Positions 15,211 through 20,955 of a DNA stretch of 20,955 bases are shown here, one piece after another (within the stretch, counting starts at the first letter, position 1; every line of letters begins with the position of its first letter). A program made the position numbers and the translations under genes. Below the pieces are notes generated by a model, which saw nothing but the letters and a program-made list of their open reading frames with translations, did no database searches and was not told where the DNA came from. This stretch comes from Accumulibacter sp. Its GTDB lineage: Bacteria; Pseudomonadota; Gammaproteobacteria; Burkholderiales; Rhodocyclaceae. The stretch is taken from assembly GCA_031284185.1 (NCBI GenBank), contig JAITAJ010000151.1:1-20955 (forward strand), given 5' to 3'.

Positions 15211-15943
15211 GATCAGCGTTCTCGGTCTGCTGCTCGGACTGGTGGCCATCATCGGCGGGCAGGTGCTCGAAGGCGGGCACGTCTCCTCGCTGTCCCAGCC
15301 GACGGCCATGCTGATCGTGCTCGGCGGAACGATGGGGGCGGTCATGTTGCAGAGTCCCTATGCCACCTTCACGCGCGGTCTGCGCATGATGCTCTGGGTG
15401 TGGTATCCGCCGCTGGTCGATTACCGGCAATCGATCCGGCAGATTTCCGGCTGGAGCCAGCTTTCCCGGCGCGAGGGTCTGCTCGCGCTGGAAAACTCGA
15501 TGGGGCAGATGAAGGATGACTTCACGCGCAAGGGCTTGCAGCTCCTGGTCGACGGCGCCGAGGCCGAACGTCTGCGCGAAGTGCTCGAAGTCGACATCGG
15601 CACCTACGAGCAGGAACTCAAGATGTCGGCGCGAATCTGGGAGGCCGCGGGCGGTTATTCCCCGACGATCGGCATTCTCGGCGCGGTGCTCGGACTGATT
15701 CACGTCATGGAAAATCTGTCCGATCCGTCGAAACTCGGAGCGGGCATCGCCGTGGCCTTCGTGGCGACGATTTACGGCGTCGGCCTCGCCAACCTGGTCT
15801 TTCTGCCGATCTCGAACAAACTCAAGACGCACATCGACCGCCTCGTCGTCCAGCGCGAGATGATCCTCGACGGGCTTGCCGGAATCGCCAACGGCGACAA
15901 TCCGCGCGTCATCGAAAGCCGCTTGCAGGGATACATCTTCTGA
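15203..15943 (+). CDS. motC: Second stator subunit MotC (MotA family)
   Basis: MotC is a MotA/PomA-type stator subunit of a second motor-force unit. The 246 residues have hydrophobic helices at about 5-22, 34-52, 152-172 and 183-203. Functional residues of the family are in place: R89 and E97 in the cytoplasmic loop (RREGLLALE, eight apart as in MotA) and channel prolines P154 (GGYSPTIGILG) and P202. It is clearly distinct from the MotA at the window start, which has a longer loop and different termini, and resembles the MotC of pseudomonads. It overlaps fliA by eight bases and is two bases from motD, so stator production is tied to the late sigma factor. Confidence 0.92.
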   Translation: MDKISVLGLLLGLVAIIGGQVLEGGHVSSLSQPTAMLIVLGGTMGAVMLQSPYATFTRGLRMMLWVWYPPLVDYRQSIRQISGWSQLSRREGLLALENSMGQMKDDFTRKGLQLLVDGAEAERLREVLEVDIGTYEQELKMSARIWEAAGGYSPTIGILGAVLGLIHVMENLSDPSKLGAGIAVAFVATIYGVGLANLVFLPISNKLKTHIDRLVVQREMILDGLAGIANGDNPRVIESRLQGYIF

Positions 15944-15945
15944 TC

Positions 15946-16734
15946 ATGGCGCGCCGCCGGAAACACGAGGATCACGACAACCACGAGCGATGGATGGTGT
16001 CATACGCGGATTTCATCACCCTGCTCTTCGCCTTCTTCGTCGTCATGTATTCCCTGTCCACGGTCAACGAAGGGAAGTACCGCGTTCTCAGCGATTCGAT
16101 GACGGTGGCCTTCCGCAACATCCAGGTCAACGGCGCGATGCAGCAACCGGCACTGATCGCGCCGCCCCTCCCCAGGGCGCAGAAAACGGATCAGGCGGCG
16201 CGGCAGGCCGAGGCCGAAAAGCAGCGGCGGCGTGACCGGATGCGCAACGTGGCCAAGGACCTGGTGGAAGTCATGGCGCCGCTGATCGAAGAAGGCAAGG
16301 TGCGGGTCGTCGAGACGAGCCGCGGCGTCACCGTCGAAATCAACGACAGCATCCTGTTCTCTCCCGGGCAGGCCGTGCTCAACCCCTTGTCATCCAGGGC
16401 GATGCGCGCCGTCGCGCAGGTGCTCGCCCCGACCGATTTTCCGATCATCATCGAAGGGCACACCGACGACATCCCGATCAACACGCCGCAGTTTCCGTCC
16501 AACTGGGAACTTTCCGCGGTGCGGGCGACGACCGTGCTGCGGCTGTTCGTCGAGTCGGGCGTCGCGCCCGAGCGGCTCACGGCGATCGGCTATGCCGACA
16601 CTCATCCGGTCGAATCCAACGCCAACGCGGAAGGACGCGCGCGCAACCGGCGGGTGACGATTCTGATCGATTCCGCCGTGGCGGAAACGGCCCAGGAGAT
16701 CGGCATGGAGAGCGAGCCGGCGCCGGCGAGATGA
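15946..16734 (+). CDS. motD: Second stator subunit MotD (MotB family)
   Basis: MotD is the peptidoglycan-anchoring partner of MotC. The 262 residues have a basic, histidine-rich N-terminus and one transmembrane helix at about 16-38 (WMVSYADFITLLFAFFVVMY) with ion-binding D22. A linker with several charged residues follows, then an OmpA-like domain (IIIEGHTDDIPI, SNWELSAVRA, GRARNRRVTILI) for cell-wall binding. The helix differs from that of the MotB in this window (ITLLFAFFVVMY against MTAMMAFFLLMW), so the two stators are not recent duplicates. Coupling ion cannot be decided by eye. It is the last gene of the operon; it converges with flgN across only 16 bp and no clear terminator is seen between them. 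Confidence 0.93.
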   Translation: MARRRKHEDHDNHERWMVSYADFITLLFAFFVVMYSLSTVNEGKYRVLSDSMTVAFRNIQVNGAMQQPALIAPPLPRAQKTDQAARQAEAEKQRRRDRMRNVAKDLVEVMAPLIEEGKVRVVETSRGVTVEINDSILFSPGQAVLNPLSSRAMRAVAQVLAPTDFPIIIEGHTDDIPINTPQFPSNWELSAVRATTVLRLFVESGVAPERLTAIGYADTHPVESNANAEGRARNRRVTILIDSAVAETAQEIGMESEPAPAR

Positions 16735-16750
16735 AGCGAAACCGGGCCGG

Positions 16751-17227
16751 TCAGACCACGTCGTTGATCTGCGGACCGCCCGAAGCCGTCGAGCGCCCGT
16801 CGGGGCCGTAGAGGTCCAGCCAGCCTTCCTTGCGCGTCAGGATTTCGAGCGCCTGATCGGTATATTGCATGTGCAGATCGACCAGTTGCCCGTTCAGGCG
16901 GTTGAGTTCCTTCGCCCGCGCGGCCAGCGACAGGGTTCGATTCCAGGCGGCGATCACCTTTTCCCGCGCCGGATGTCTGGCCGACCAGTCGTCCATGCCC
17001 TTGCGGTCGGGCGTGAAGCCGTTGTCGGCAAGGTAGCGGCCCCGCTGCCGCGTCAGATCATCGAGTCTTGCCGCGAGTTCTTCCTTTTCCTCGACGACGG
17101 CGGCGAGCCTCTCGGCCCGGCCTTCGGTCAGCAGTTCTTTTTCGTGTTCCAGAAGGTGGACGAAGCGTTCGACGGCCTCCGCCTCGCCGTTGACGGTCTC
17201 CAGAAAACCGGAAATATCCTCGGCCAT
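16751..17227 (-). CDS. flgN: FlgK/FlgL export chaperone FlgN
   Basis: FlgN is the cytosolic chaperone that delivers the hook-filament junction proteins FlgK and FlgL to the export gate. The 158 residues are almost entirely helical and charged (EREKELL-like heptads, EEKEELAARLDDLTRQR), as expected of this family. A conserved-looking central segment runs through WNRTLSLAARAKELNRLNGQLV, split here by a Glu/Lys-rich surface. Recognition rests on length, helical pattern and its place directly after flgM, seven bases downstream, as in many flagellar loci. It is probably co-transcribed with flgM from the sigma-28 promoter at 17558-17585. Confidence 0.85.
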   Translation of the reverse strand: MAEDISGFLETVNGEAEAVERFVHLLEHEKELLTEGRAERLAAVVEEKEELAARLDDLTRQRGRYLADNGFTPDRKGMDDWSARHPAREKVIAAWNRTLSLAARAKELNRLNGQLVDLHMQYTDQALEILTRKEGWLDLYGPDGRSTASGGPQINDVV

Positions 17228-17234
17228 GATTCGG

Positions 17235-17522
17235 TCAGGGCTGGAATCGGGAATCGAGCAGTTCCCTGGCCGAAACGATCAGGCGATCGGCGATGGCGCT
17301 CGCGTCGATCGAAAACCGCCCTTCGGAAATGGCCTGCTTGATCTCGGCGACCCGTCCGGCGTCGAACGGCGACTCGTTGTCGGGGTCGAGCAACTGGGAG
17401 GCGAGGCTGCTCAGATCGACCTCGTCGGGCGCGCCTTCCGTTTTCTTCACGAACGGGCCGCGTGTTTCCTTGATGAGTTGAGCGTTGGTCGATTGCGTGG
17501 ATGGTTCGATCTTCATGGTCAT
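17235..17522 (-). CDS. flgM: Anti-sigma-28 factor FlgM
   Basis: FlgM binds and inhibits FliA until the hook is finished, then leaves through the export channel. From the chosen ATG the protein has 95 residues (typical length about 97). The N-terminal half (MKIEPSTQSTNAQLI) is polar and likely unfolded. The C-terminal half carries the sigma-binding helices (VDLSSLASQLL, RVAEIKQAISEGRFSID, IADRLIVSARELLD). The start at 17522 is preferred over an upstream in-frame ATG at 17567, because that one lies between the -35 and -10 of the sigma-28 promoter and so would not be in the transcript. A GAGG nine bases before 17522 fits; 17516 is a close alternative. Confidence 0.92.
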   Translation of the reverse strand: MTMKIEPSTQSTNAQLIKETRGPFVKKTEGAPDEVDLSSLASQLLDPDNESPFDAGRVAEIKQAISEGRFSIDASAIADRLIVSARELLDSRFQP

Positions 17523-17557
17523 GGGGTCATGCCTCGAAAAGTCCGACATTTGCCGCT

Positions 17558-17585
17558 CTATCGGCACGAAACGAGGCGAACTTTA
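17558..17585 (-). promoter_or_regulatory. Sigma-28 (FliA) promoter of flgM-flgN
   Basis: Read on the minus strand, TAAAGTTC (17585-17578) and GCCGATAG (17565-17558) are separated by 12 bases. They match the sigma-28 consensus TAAAGTTT / GCCGATAA at seven of eight positions in each half; the spacer is one base longer than the E. coli optimum. Transcription should start near 17551, giving a leader of about 28 bases. FlgM would therefore be under control of the factor it inhibits. Confidence 0.85.
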
Positions 17586-17599
17586 GCATTTTTTCGGAC

Positions 17600-18310
17600 T
17601 CAATGGCTTATTTCGACGATGCCTCCGGCCTTGGCGATGCCGCTGACCGTCTGTCCCGAGGGCGTCCTGACGTGCACCACTTGTCCTTCCTGCGCGTTGT
17701 TCAGCGCCCGGCCCTCGTTGCTGACGGAAAACCCCGTGCCGCGGGACAGTGTCTTGACCGTCTGTCCCTGCCGCACTGCCCAGGGCATGATCAGTTGATC
17801 GCCGCGCAGCGGCTGTCCGGCGCCGATGCCGATCCTGACGGTTCTTCCCAGCGCCTGTTCGACGTCCATCAGCACGGTCGCGGGGAGTGTGCCGAGATCG
17901 CCGTTCCTGACGATGAAATCGTTTTCGCCGATGACCTGTCCGGCCATCAGGGGACGGGCCGCGACGAGGTAGCTGGTCTCGACGCTGATCCTGACCTGCA
18001 CGTAGAGCGTCCAGGACGACGGCCCGAGGCAGCGCACGCCGACGGTCGTCTTTCCCCACGGCGCCGCCCCGGCCGGCTGGAAGGGTTCGTAAGCGTCGCA
18101 CGGCGCCAGCCGGGTACGCGCGTCGGGCGGCGTGATGTGGTAGCCGACCTTGCCGGGGATGCCCTGAGTCTGCGCGCGCAGGAAATCTTCGACGACCCGG
18201 AACAAGGGTGTCGTCGCCTGTTGCGCCAGACCGTCCGCCAGCGGCAGCCACGGTGCGGCAAGCAGCGGAACGGCGCGAATGACCCGGCGGAAGGAGAGGA
18301 AGCGTTTCAT
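17600..18310 (-). CDS. flgA: P-ring assembly chaperone FlgA
   Basis: FlgA is a periplasmic chaperone that helps FlgI form the P ring in the peptidoglycan. The 236 residues begin with a basic N-terminus and hydrophobic core (about 1-30, ending ADGLAQ), a likely Sec signal peptide. The mature part contains two cysteines, in LAPCDAYEPF and GVRCLGPSSW, typical of FlgA. The C-terminal SAF-like domain includes ARPLMAGQVIGENDF, VLMDVEQALGRTVRIGI, GQPLRGDQLIMPWAVRQGQTV, split by short loops, and GRALNNAQEGQVV with the closing VRTPSGQTVSG. It is divergent from flgB across the repeat-bearing intergenic region; the flgM promoter lies just after its end. Confidence 0.93.
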   Translation of the reverse strand: MKRFLSFRRVIRAVPLLAAPWLPLADGLAQQATTPLFRVVEDFLRAQTQGIPGKVGYHITPPDARTRLAPCDAYEPFQPAGAAPWGKTTVGVRCLGPSSWTLYVQVRISVETSYLVAARPLMAGQVIGENDFIVRNGDLGTLPATVLMDVEQALGRTVRIGIGAGQPLRGDQLIMPWAVRQGQTVKTLSRGTGFSVSNEGRALNNAQEGQVVHVRTPSGQTVSGIAKAGGIVEISH

Positions 18311-18352
18311 GCCGCTATTTTGCCTGATTGATTGCCGGGCGGAGCGGGCGCG

Positions 18353-18369
18353 ACGGCAATATTTGCCGT
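18353..18369. promoter_or_regulatory. 17-bp palindrome upstream of flgA
   Basis: ACGGCAA (18353-18359) and TTGCCGT (18363-18369) form a perfect inverted repeat around TAT. It lies 43 bp upstream of the flgA start and just outside the repeat element. Four T residues follow on the + strand, so a weak terminator is possible. A dimeric regulator site is equally possible. No specific factor can be named. Confidence 0.4.
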
Positions 18370-18388
18370 TTTCAGAGGACAGAGGTTT

Positions 18389-18514
18389 GAGAGGACAGAA
18401 GACAGATGCGCTTGTGGCGCTTCGCGCCGGGCGAGGAACGAAAAACCCATCGCTCGGTTTTTCCTTCCTCGCCCGGCGCGAAGCGCCGCAAGTCTATCTG
18501 TCTTCTATCCTCTC
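18389..18514. repeat. Long inverted repeat, 59-bp arms, 8-bp loop
   Basis: The left arm (18389-18447) and right arm (18456-18514) are complementary at 53 of 59 positions with no gaps; the loop CATCGCTC is at 18448-18455. The inner part is GC-rich and contains its own small hairpin (GGCGC-TTC-GCGCC), then GGGCGAGGAA and GAAAAACC next to the loop. Three of the six mismatches are adjacent (18408-18410). Such a structure would extrude as a strong hairpin in single-stranded DNA or RNA. Confidence 0.92.
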
Positions 18515-18587
18515 AAACATTCGGTCCCTGTCTTCTATCCTCTCACACATTCTGTCCCTGTCTTCTGTCCTCTCAACCATTCTGTCC
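18498..18587. repeat. Three tandem 30-bp repeats
   Basis: Three consecutive units of exactly 30 bp occupy 18498-18527, 18528-18557 and 18558-18587. Each starts CTGTCTTCT(A/G)TCCTCTCA and ends with CATTC(G/T)GTCC. Units differ at only a few positions. The inverse complement of a further related unit lies at the left side of the element (about 18373-18405). The first unit overlaps the right arm of the inverted repeat. Confidence 0.95.
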
Positions 18588-18593
18588 TCTGAC

Positions 18594-18609
18594 TGGCATG
18601 ACCCTTGCT
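18594..18609 (+). promoter_or_regulatory. Sigma-54 promoter of flgB operon
   Basis: TGGCATG-ACCC-TTGCT matches the sigma-54 consensus TGGCACG-N4-TTGCW with one mismatch; the invariant GG (18595-18596) and GC (18607-18608) have the required 12-base register. Transcription should start near 18620, 27 bases before the flgB ATG. It requires an enhancer-binding activator (FleQ/FlrC type), not encoded in this window. The core begins three bases after the end of the repeat element. Confidence 0.9.
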
Positions 18610-18646
18610 TATGAACGATCCGAAGGTTTCGGGTGAAGGAAGCATG

Positions 18647-19051
18647 ATGGTCAGCAAGATCGACAACGCATTTTTTTTCCAGCAGCAGGCTCTGGGGTTG
18701 CGCGCCCATCGCCAGCAGGTTCTTGCGGGAAACATCGCCAACGCCGACACACCGAATTACAAGGCGCGGGATTTCGATTTCACGACCGCGCTGCAACAGG
18801 CGGTGGCGGGACGCGACGAAGGCAGCTTGTCGATGATGCGGACTCATGCGCGACACCTTCCGGGAACCGGAGGAGAGGACGAGCCGCGTCTGATGTATCG
18901 CACGCCCGTCCAGGACAGCGCCGACGGCAATACGGTGGAAATGGACGTGGAACGCACACAGTTCACGGACAACGCCATCCGCTACGAAGCCGGCCTGAGT
19001 TTCATCACGCATCAGGTGAAGATGCTTCTGGCCGCCACCCAGTCGCAGTAA
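18647..19051 (+). CDS. flgB: Flagellar proximal rod protein FlgB
   Basis: FlgB is a rod subunit exported through the flagellar apparatus. From the chosen ATG the protein has 134 residues (E. coli 138). The N-terminal rod signature is AGNIANADTPNYKARDFDF, near 27-45, and the C-terminal helix has the usual NAIRYEAGLSFITHQVKM. The start at 18647 (MVSKIDNAFFF) has AAGGA six bases upstream. The in-frame ATG at 18611 lies upstream of the predicted sigma-54 start site near 18620 and is rejected; 18644 is an equally in-frame near neighbour. flgC begins three bases after the stop. Confidence 0.94.
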   Translation: MVSKIDNAFFFQQQALGLRAHRQQVLAGNIANADTPNYKARDFDFTTALQQAVAGRDEGSLSMMRTHARHLPGTGGEDEPRLMYRTPVQDSADGNTVEMDVERTQFTDNAIRYEAGLSFITHQVKMLLAATQSQ

Positions 19052-19054
19052 ATC

Positions 19055-19459
19055 ATGAGCATATTCAACGTCTTTCATGTCGCCGGCAGCGCGCTGACGG
19101 CGCAATCCCTGCGGCTCAACGCCGTGGCCAGCAATCTGGCCAACGCGGACAGCGTGGCCGGGCCGGACGGCAGGCCCTATCGGGCCAGGCAGGTGGTCTT
19201 CGAGGCGACGCCGGTGGCCGAGCAGAACGCCGTCGGCGTGCGCGTCAAGCAGGTCGTCGAAGACAGCAGTCCGGGACGGATGATCTACGACCCGCGCAAT
19301 CCGGCCTCCGACGAGAACGGCTATGTGACGATGCCCAACGTGAGCGTGGTGGATGAGATGGTGAACATGATTTCCGCCTCGCGTTCGTACCAGACCAACG
19401 CCGAGGTGATGAACACGGCCAAGCAACTCTTGCTGAAGACCCTGACGCTGGGTCAGTAG
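19055..19459 (+). CDS. flgC: Flagellar proximal rod protein FlgC
   Basis: FlgC is a second rod subunit of the flagellar axle. The 134 residues match the expected family length. The N-terminal rod/hook motif reads LRLNAVASNLANADSVAG, followed by a glycine/proline-rich connecting region (GRPYRARQVVFE). The C-terminal axial helix is VVDEMVNMISASRSYQTNAE. It follows flgB after three bases, consistent with one transcript flgB-flgC-flgD-flgE from the sigma-54 promoter. No anomalies were seen. Confidence 0.96.
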   Translation: MSIFNVFHVAGSALTAQSLRLNAVASNLANADSVAGPDGRPYRARQVVFEATPVAEQNAVGVRVKQVVEDSSPGRMIYDPRNPASDENGYVTMPNVSVVDEMVNMISASRSYQTNAEVMNTAKQLLLKTLTLGQ

Positions 19460-19493
19460 GCGCAATCGAAACGATGAATGCGAGGAAAACGAC

Positions 19494-20171
19494 ATGAACA
19501 CGGTAGGCACGACCGAATCGAGCAGCTTTTACGCGGCATTGCAGTCGAGCGGCAGTTCGACGAGCGGCACGTCGACGAGCGAGGACATCCAGAACCGCTT
19601 TCTGACTCTGTTGATCGCGCAACTGGAGAACCAGGACCCCTTGAACCCGATGGAAAACACCGAGATGACCAATCAACTGGCGCAGATGAGCACGGTACAG
19701 GGCATCGAACAGCTCAACGCGACGCTCGGCGCGCTCGTCACCAGTCTGGCCGATACGCAGGCCGTGCAGGCTTCGGCGCTGATCGGCAAGACGGTGCTGG
19801 TGCCGGGAGAGAATCTCTCCCTGTTCGAGGGCGAGGCTTACGGGGGCGTGTCGCTTTCCAACGCCGCCGACACGGTGACGGTCAATATTTACGATGCGAC
19901 GGGACGTCTCGTGCAAACGCAGTCGCTGGGCGCGTGCGAGGCCGGCAATCTGCTTTTCTCCTGGGACGGCTTGAACTCTTCCGGGGAAGCGGCGCCCGAC
20001 GGCAACTATACCTTCAAGGCCAGCGCGAGCAACGGATCGGTATCGGTCACGTCCAAGGCGATGCAACTTGGCACGGTTTCTGCTCTTACCCGGGTGGCGG
20101 ACGGCCGTTTCGTACTCGATCTGGACACGCGGGGCCAATACGACTTCGCCGACGTGCAGCAGGTTTTTTGA
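19494..20171 (+). CDS. flgD: Hook cap / hook assembly protein FlgD
   Basis: FlgD forms the scaffold cap under which hook subunits polymerise. The 225 residues have a Ser/Thr-rich flexible N-terminus (about 8-30), then the conserved segment RFLTLLIAQLENQDPLNPME and the following TNQLAQMSTVQGIEQLN, the FlgD signature. A C-terminal beta-rich domain follows (VTVNIYDATGRLVQT, LLFSWDGLNSSG, PDGNYTFKASA). The GAGGAAA before the ATG supports the start. It is 34 bp after flgC and 26 bp before flgE. Confidence 0.96.
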   Translation: MNTVGTTESSSFYAALQSSGSSTSGTSTSEDIQNRFLTLLIAQLENQDPLNPMENTEMTNQLAQMSTVQGIEQLNATLGALVTSLADTQAVQASALIGKTVLVPGENLSLFEGEAYGGVSLSNAADTVTVNIYDATGRLVQTQSLGACEAGNLLFSWDGLNSSGEAAPDGNYTFKASASNGSVSVTSKAMQLGTVSALTRVADGRFVLDLDTRGQYDFADVQQVF

Positions 20172-20197
20172 CCGGATTTTCTGGACAGGAGTAAAAC

Positions 20198-20955
20198 ATG
20201 GCATTCCAACAAGGTTTGAGCGGATTGAATGTTTATTCAAAGGCGCTCGATGTGGTGGGCAACAATATTGCCAATGTGGGCACGGTCGGCTTCAAGGAGT
20301 CACAGGCGCATTTCGGCGACATTTACGCGGGCGTGCTCTATGGCGCCACGAACAAGCAGACCGGCATCGGCGTCAATCTTCTGGCGGTGCAGCAGCAATT
20401 CTCGCAGGGCAACATTTCCAGCACCAACAACCCGCTGGACATCGCCATCAACGGCAACGGGTTTTTCAGGATGCAGAAAAGCCCGGAGGACCAGAGCGTC
20501 TACTACACCCGCAACGGCCAGTTCCACGTCAACAAGGATGGCTACATCGTCAATTCCAACGGCACCTTCCTGACGGGCTATGCCTCGCCGGATGGCGTCA
20601 CGGTCAATCCCGCCTCCATCGTGCCGCTGACCATCGGCACCGGCGGCATTCCGCCGCAACAGACGGGCTGGACCTCCTCCATCTATCCGGACAAGGGCGG
20701 GCTGGTGGTCGGGCTGAATCTGGACGGCCGGGACAAGAAGGCGGTGACATTGACGGCAAGCCCCTCCGACCCGGACTGGGAAACACTGATTCCCTTCAAC
20801 TGGTCGGACAGCGCCACGCCGCCATTCGATCCCAGCATGTACAACTTTTCGGCGCCCGCGACGATCTACGATCAAAGCGGCACGGCCCATATCCTCACCA
20901 ATTACGATGCGCGCAAGGGAGATCAGGGGCCAGAGGGGCGAACCTGGGACGTCTA
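20198..20955 (+). CDS. flgE: Flagellar hook protein FlgE (3' partial)
   Basis: FlgE polymerises into the hook, the universal joint between rod and filament. The reading frame runs off the window after 252 codons and is open throughout. The start MAFQQGLSGLNVYSKALDV and the rod/hook motif GNNIANVGTVGFKESQ are diagnostic. They are followed by the typical QFSQGNISSTNNPLDIAING and GFFRMQ, then YTRNGQFHVNKDGYIV. The ATG at 20198 has AGGAG with a six-base spacer. The remaining C-terminal part lies outside the window, so full length cannot be given. Confidence 0.95.
   Translation, partial: MAFQQGLSGLNVYSKALDVVGNNIANVGTVGFKESQAHFGDIYAGVLYGATNKQTGIGVNLLAVQQQFSQGNISSTNNPLDIAINGNGFFRMQKSPEDQSVYYTRNGQFHVNKDGYIVNSNGTFLTGYASPDGVTVNPASIVPLTIGTGGIPPQQTGWTSSIYPDKGGLVVGLNLDGRDKKAVTLTASPSDPDWETLIPFNWSDSATPPFDPSMYNFSAPATIYDQSGTAHILTNYDARKGDQGPEGRTWDV

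Larger units (their letters stand above)
18373..18591. repeat. 219-bp composite repeat element between flgA and flgB
   Basis: The stretch is bounded by inverted ends, CAGAGGACAGA at 18373-18383 and TCTGTCCTCTG at 18581-18591. Longer versions of these ends (33 and 34 bases) pair with only a short gap and a few mismatches. Inside are a long inverted repeat with 59-bp arms and three 30-bp tandem copies, listed separately. It has no credible gene; frames across it are by-products of the repeats. The architecture resembles a non-autonomous palindromic element (MITE- or BIME-like), but no family was recognised and no target-site duplication could be confirmed by eye. Confidence 0.8.

Noticed and set aside
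18320..18340. Minus-strand CGGC...GGCA before flgA as a sigma-54 promoter
   Set aside because: The -24/-12 spacing is one base too long and the -12 box lacks TTGC.
18373..18591. CRISPR array
   Set aside because: The 30-bp units are directly adjacent with no spacers, and no cas gene is present.
18332..18592. Open frames across the flgA-flgB intergenic region
   Set aside because: They run through the inverted and tandem repeats, have repetitive products, no ribosome-binding site and no family resemblance.

Overview
The window is a dense flagellar and chemotaxis locus from a GC-rich proteobacterium. Protein content and order (MotAB, MotCD, FlhF/FlhG, FliA, FlgM/FlgN, CheV, CheZ) fit a polarly flagellated betaproteobacterium, plausibly a Rhodocyclales relative. 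That placement is inferred from family resemblance and was not tested. A near-consensus sigma-54 promoter before flgB, together with flhF and flhG, points to a sigma-54-dependent flagellar hierarchy rather than a purely FlhDC-driven one. No rRNA, tRNA, CRISPR array or transposase gene was seen.

Layout. Positions 1-8760 (+ strand) hold a motility and signalling block: motA (5' truncated by the window edge), motB, cheR, a cheB lacking the receiver domain, two tandem cheV paralogues, cheY, cheZ and cheA. It ends in a strong intrinsic terminator (8888-8918). Positions 9039-16734 (+ strand) hold an export, placement and motor block, flhB-flhA-flhF-flhG-fliA-motC-motD, with mostly overlapping genes. 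An AT-rich promoter region precedes it. Positions 16751-18310 (- strand) carry flgN, flgM and flgA; flgM has a clear sigma-28 promoter. Positions 18647-20955 (+ strand) carry flgB, flgC, flgD and the start of flgE, running off the window.

How the genes work together. CheA, CheY, CheZ and the CheV pair make the phosphorelay that sets motor direction. CheR and the bare CheB set receptor methylation. MotAB and MotCD are two separate stators. FlhA and FlhB form part of the export gate. FlhF and FlhG control pole placement and number. FliA, FlgM and FlgN couple late gene expression and filament assembly to hook completion. FlgA and FlgB-E build the P ring, rod and hook. No CheW or methyl-accepting receptor gene is visible here.

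Most unusual points: (1) a 219-bp repeat element between flgA and flgB, made of a near-perfect inverted repeat with 59-bp arms, a 3 x 30-bp tandem array and inverted ends, abutting the flgB sigma-54 promoter; (2) an FlhG that keeps its FlhF-contact motif but has substitutions at the hallmark ATPase positions; (3) an adaptation module in which CheB has no receiver and CheA has no recognisable P2 domain, next to two CheV proteins.
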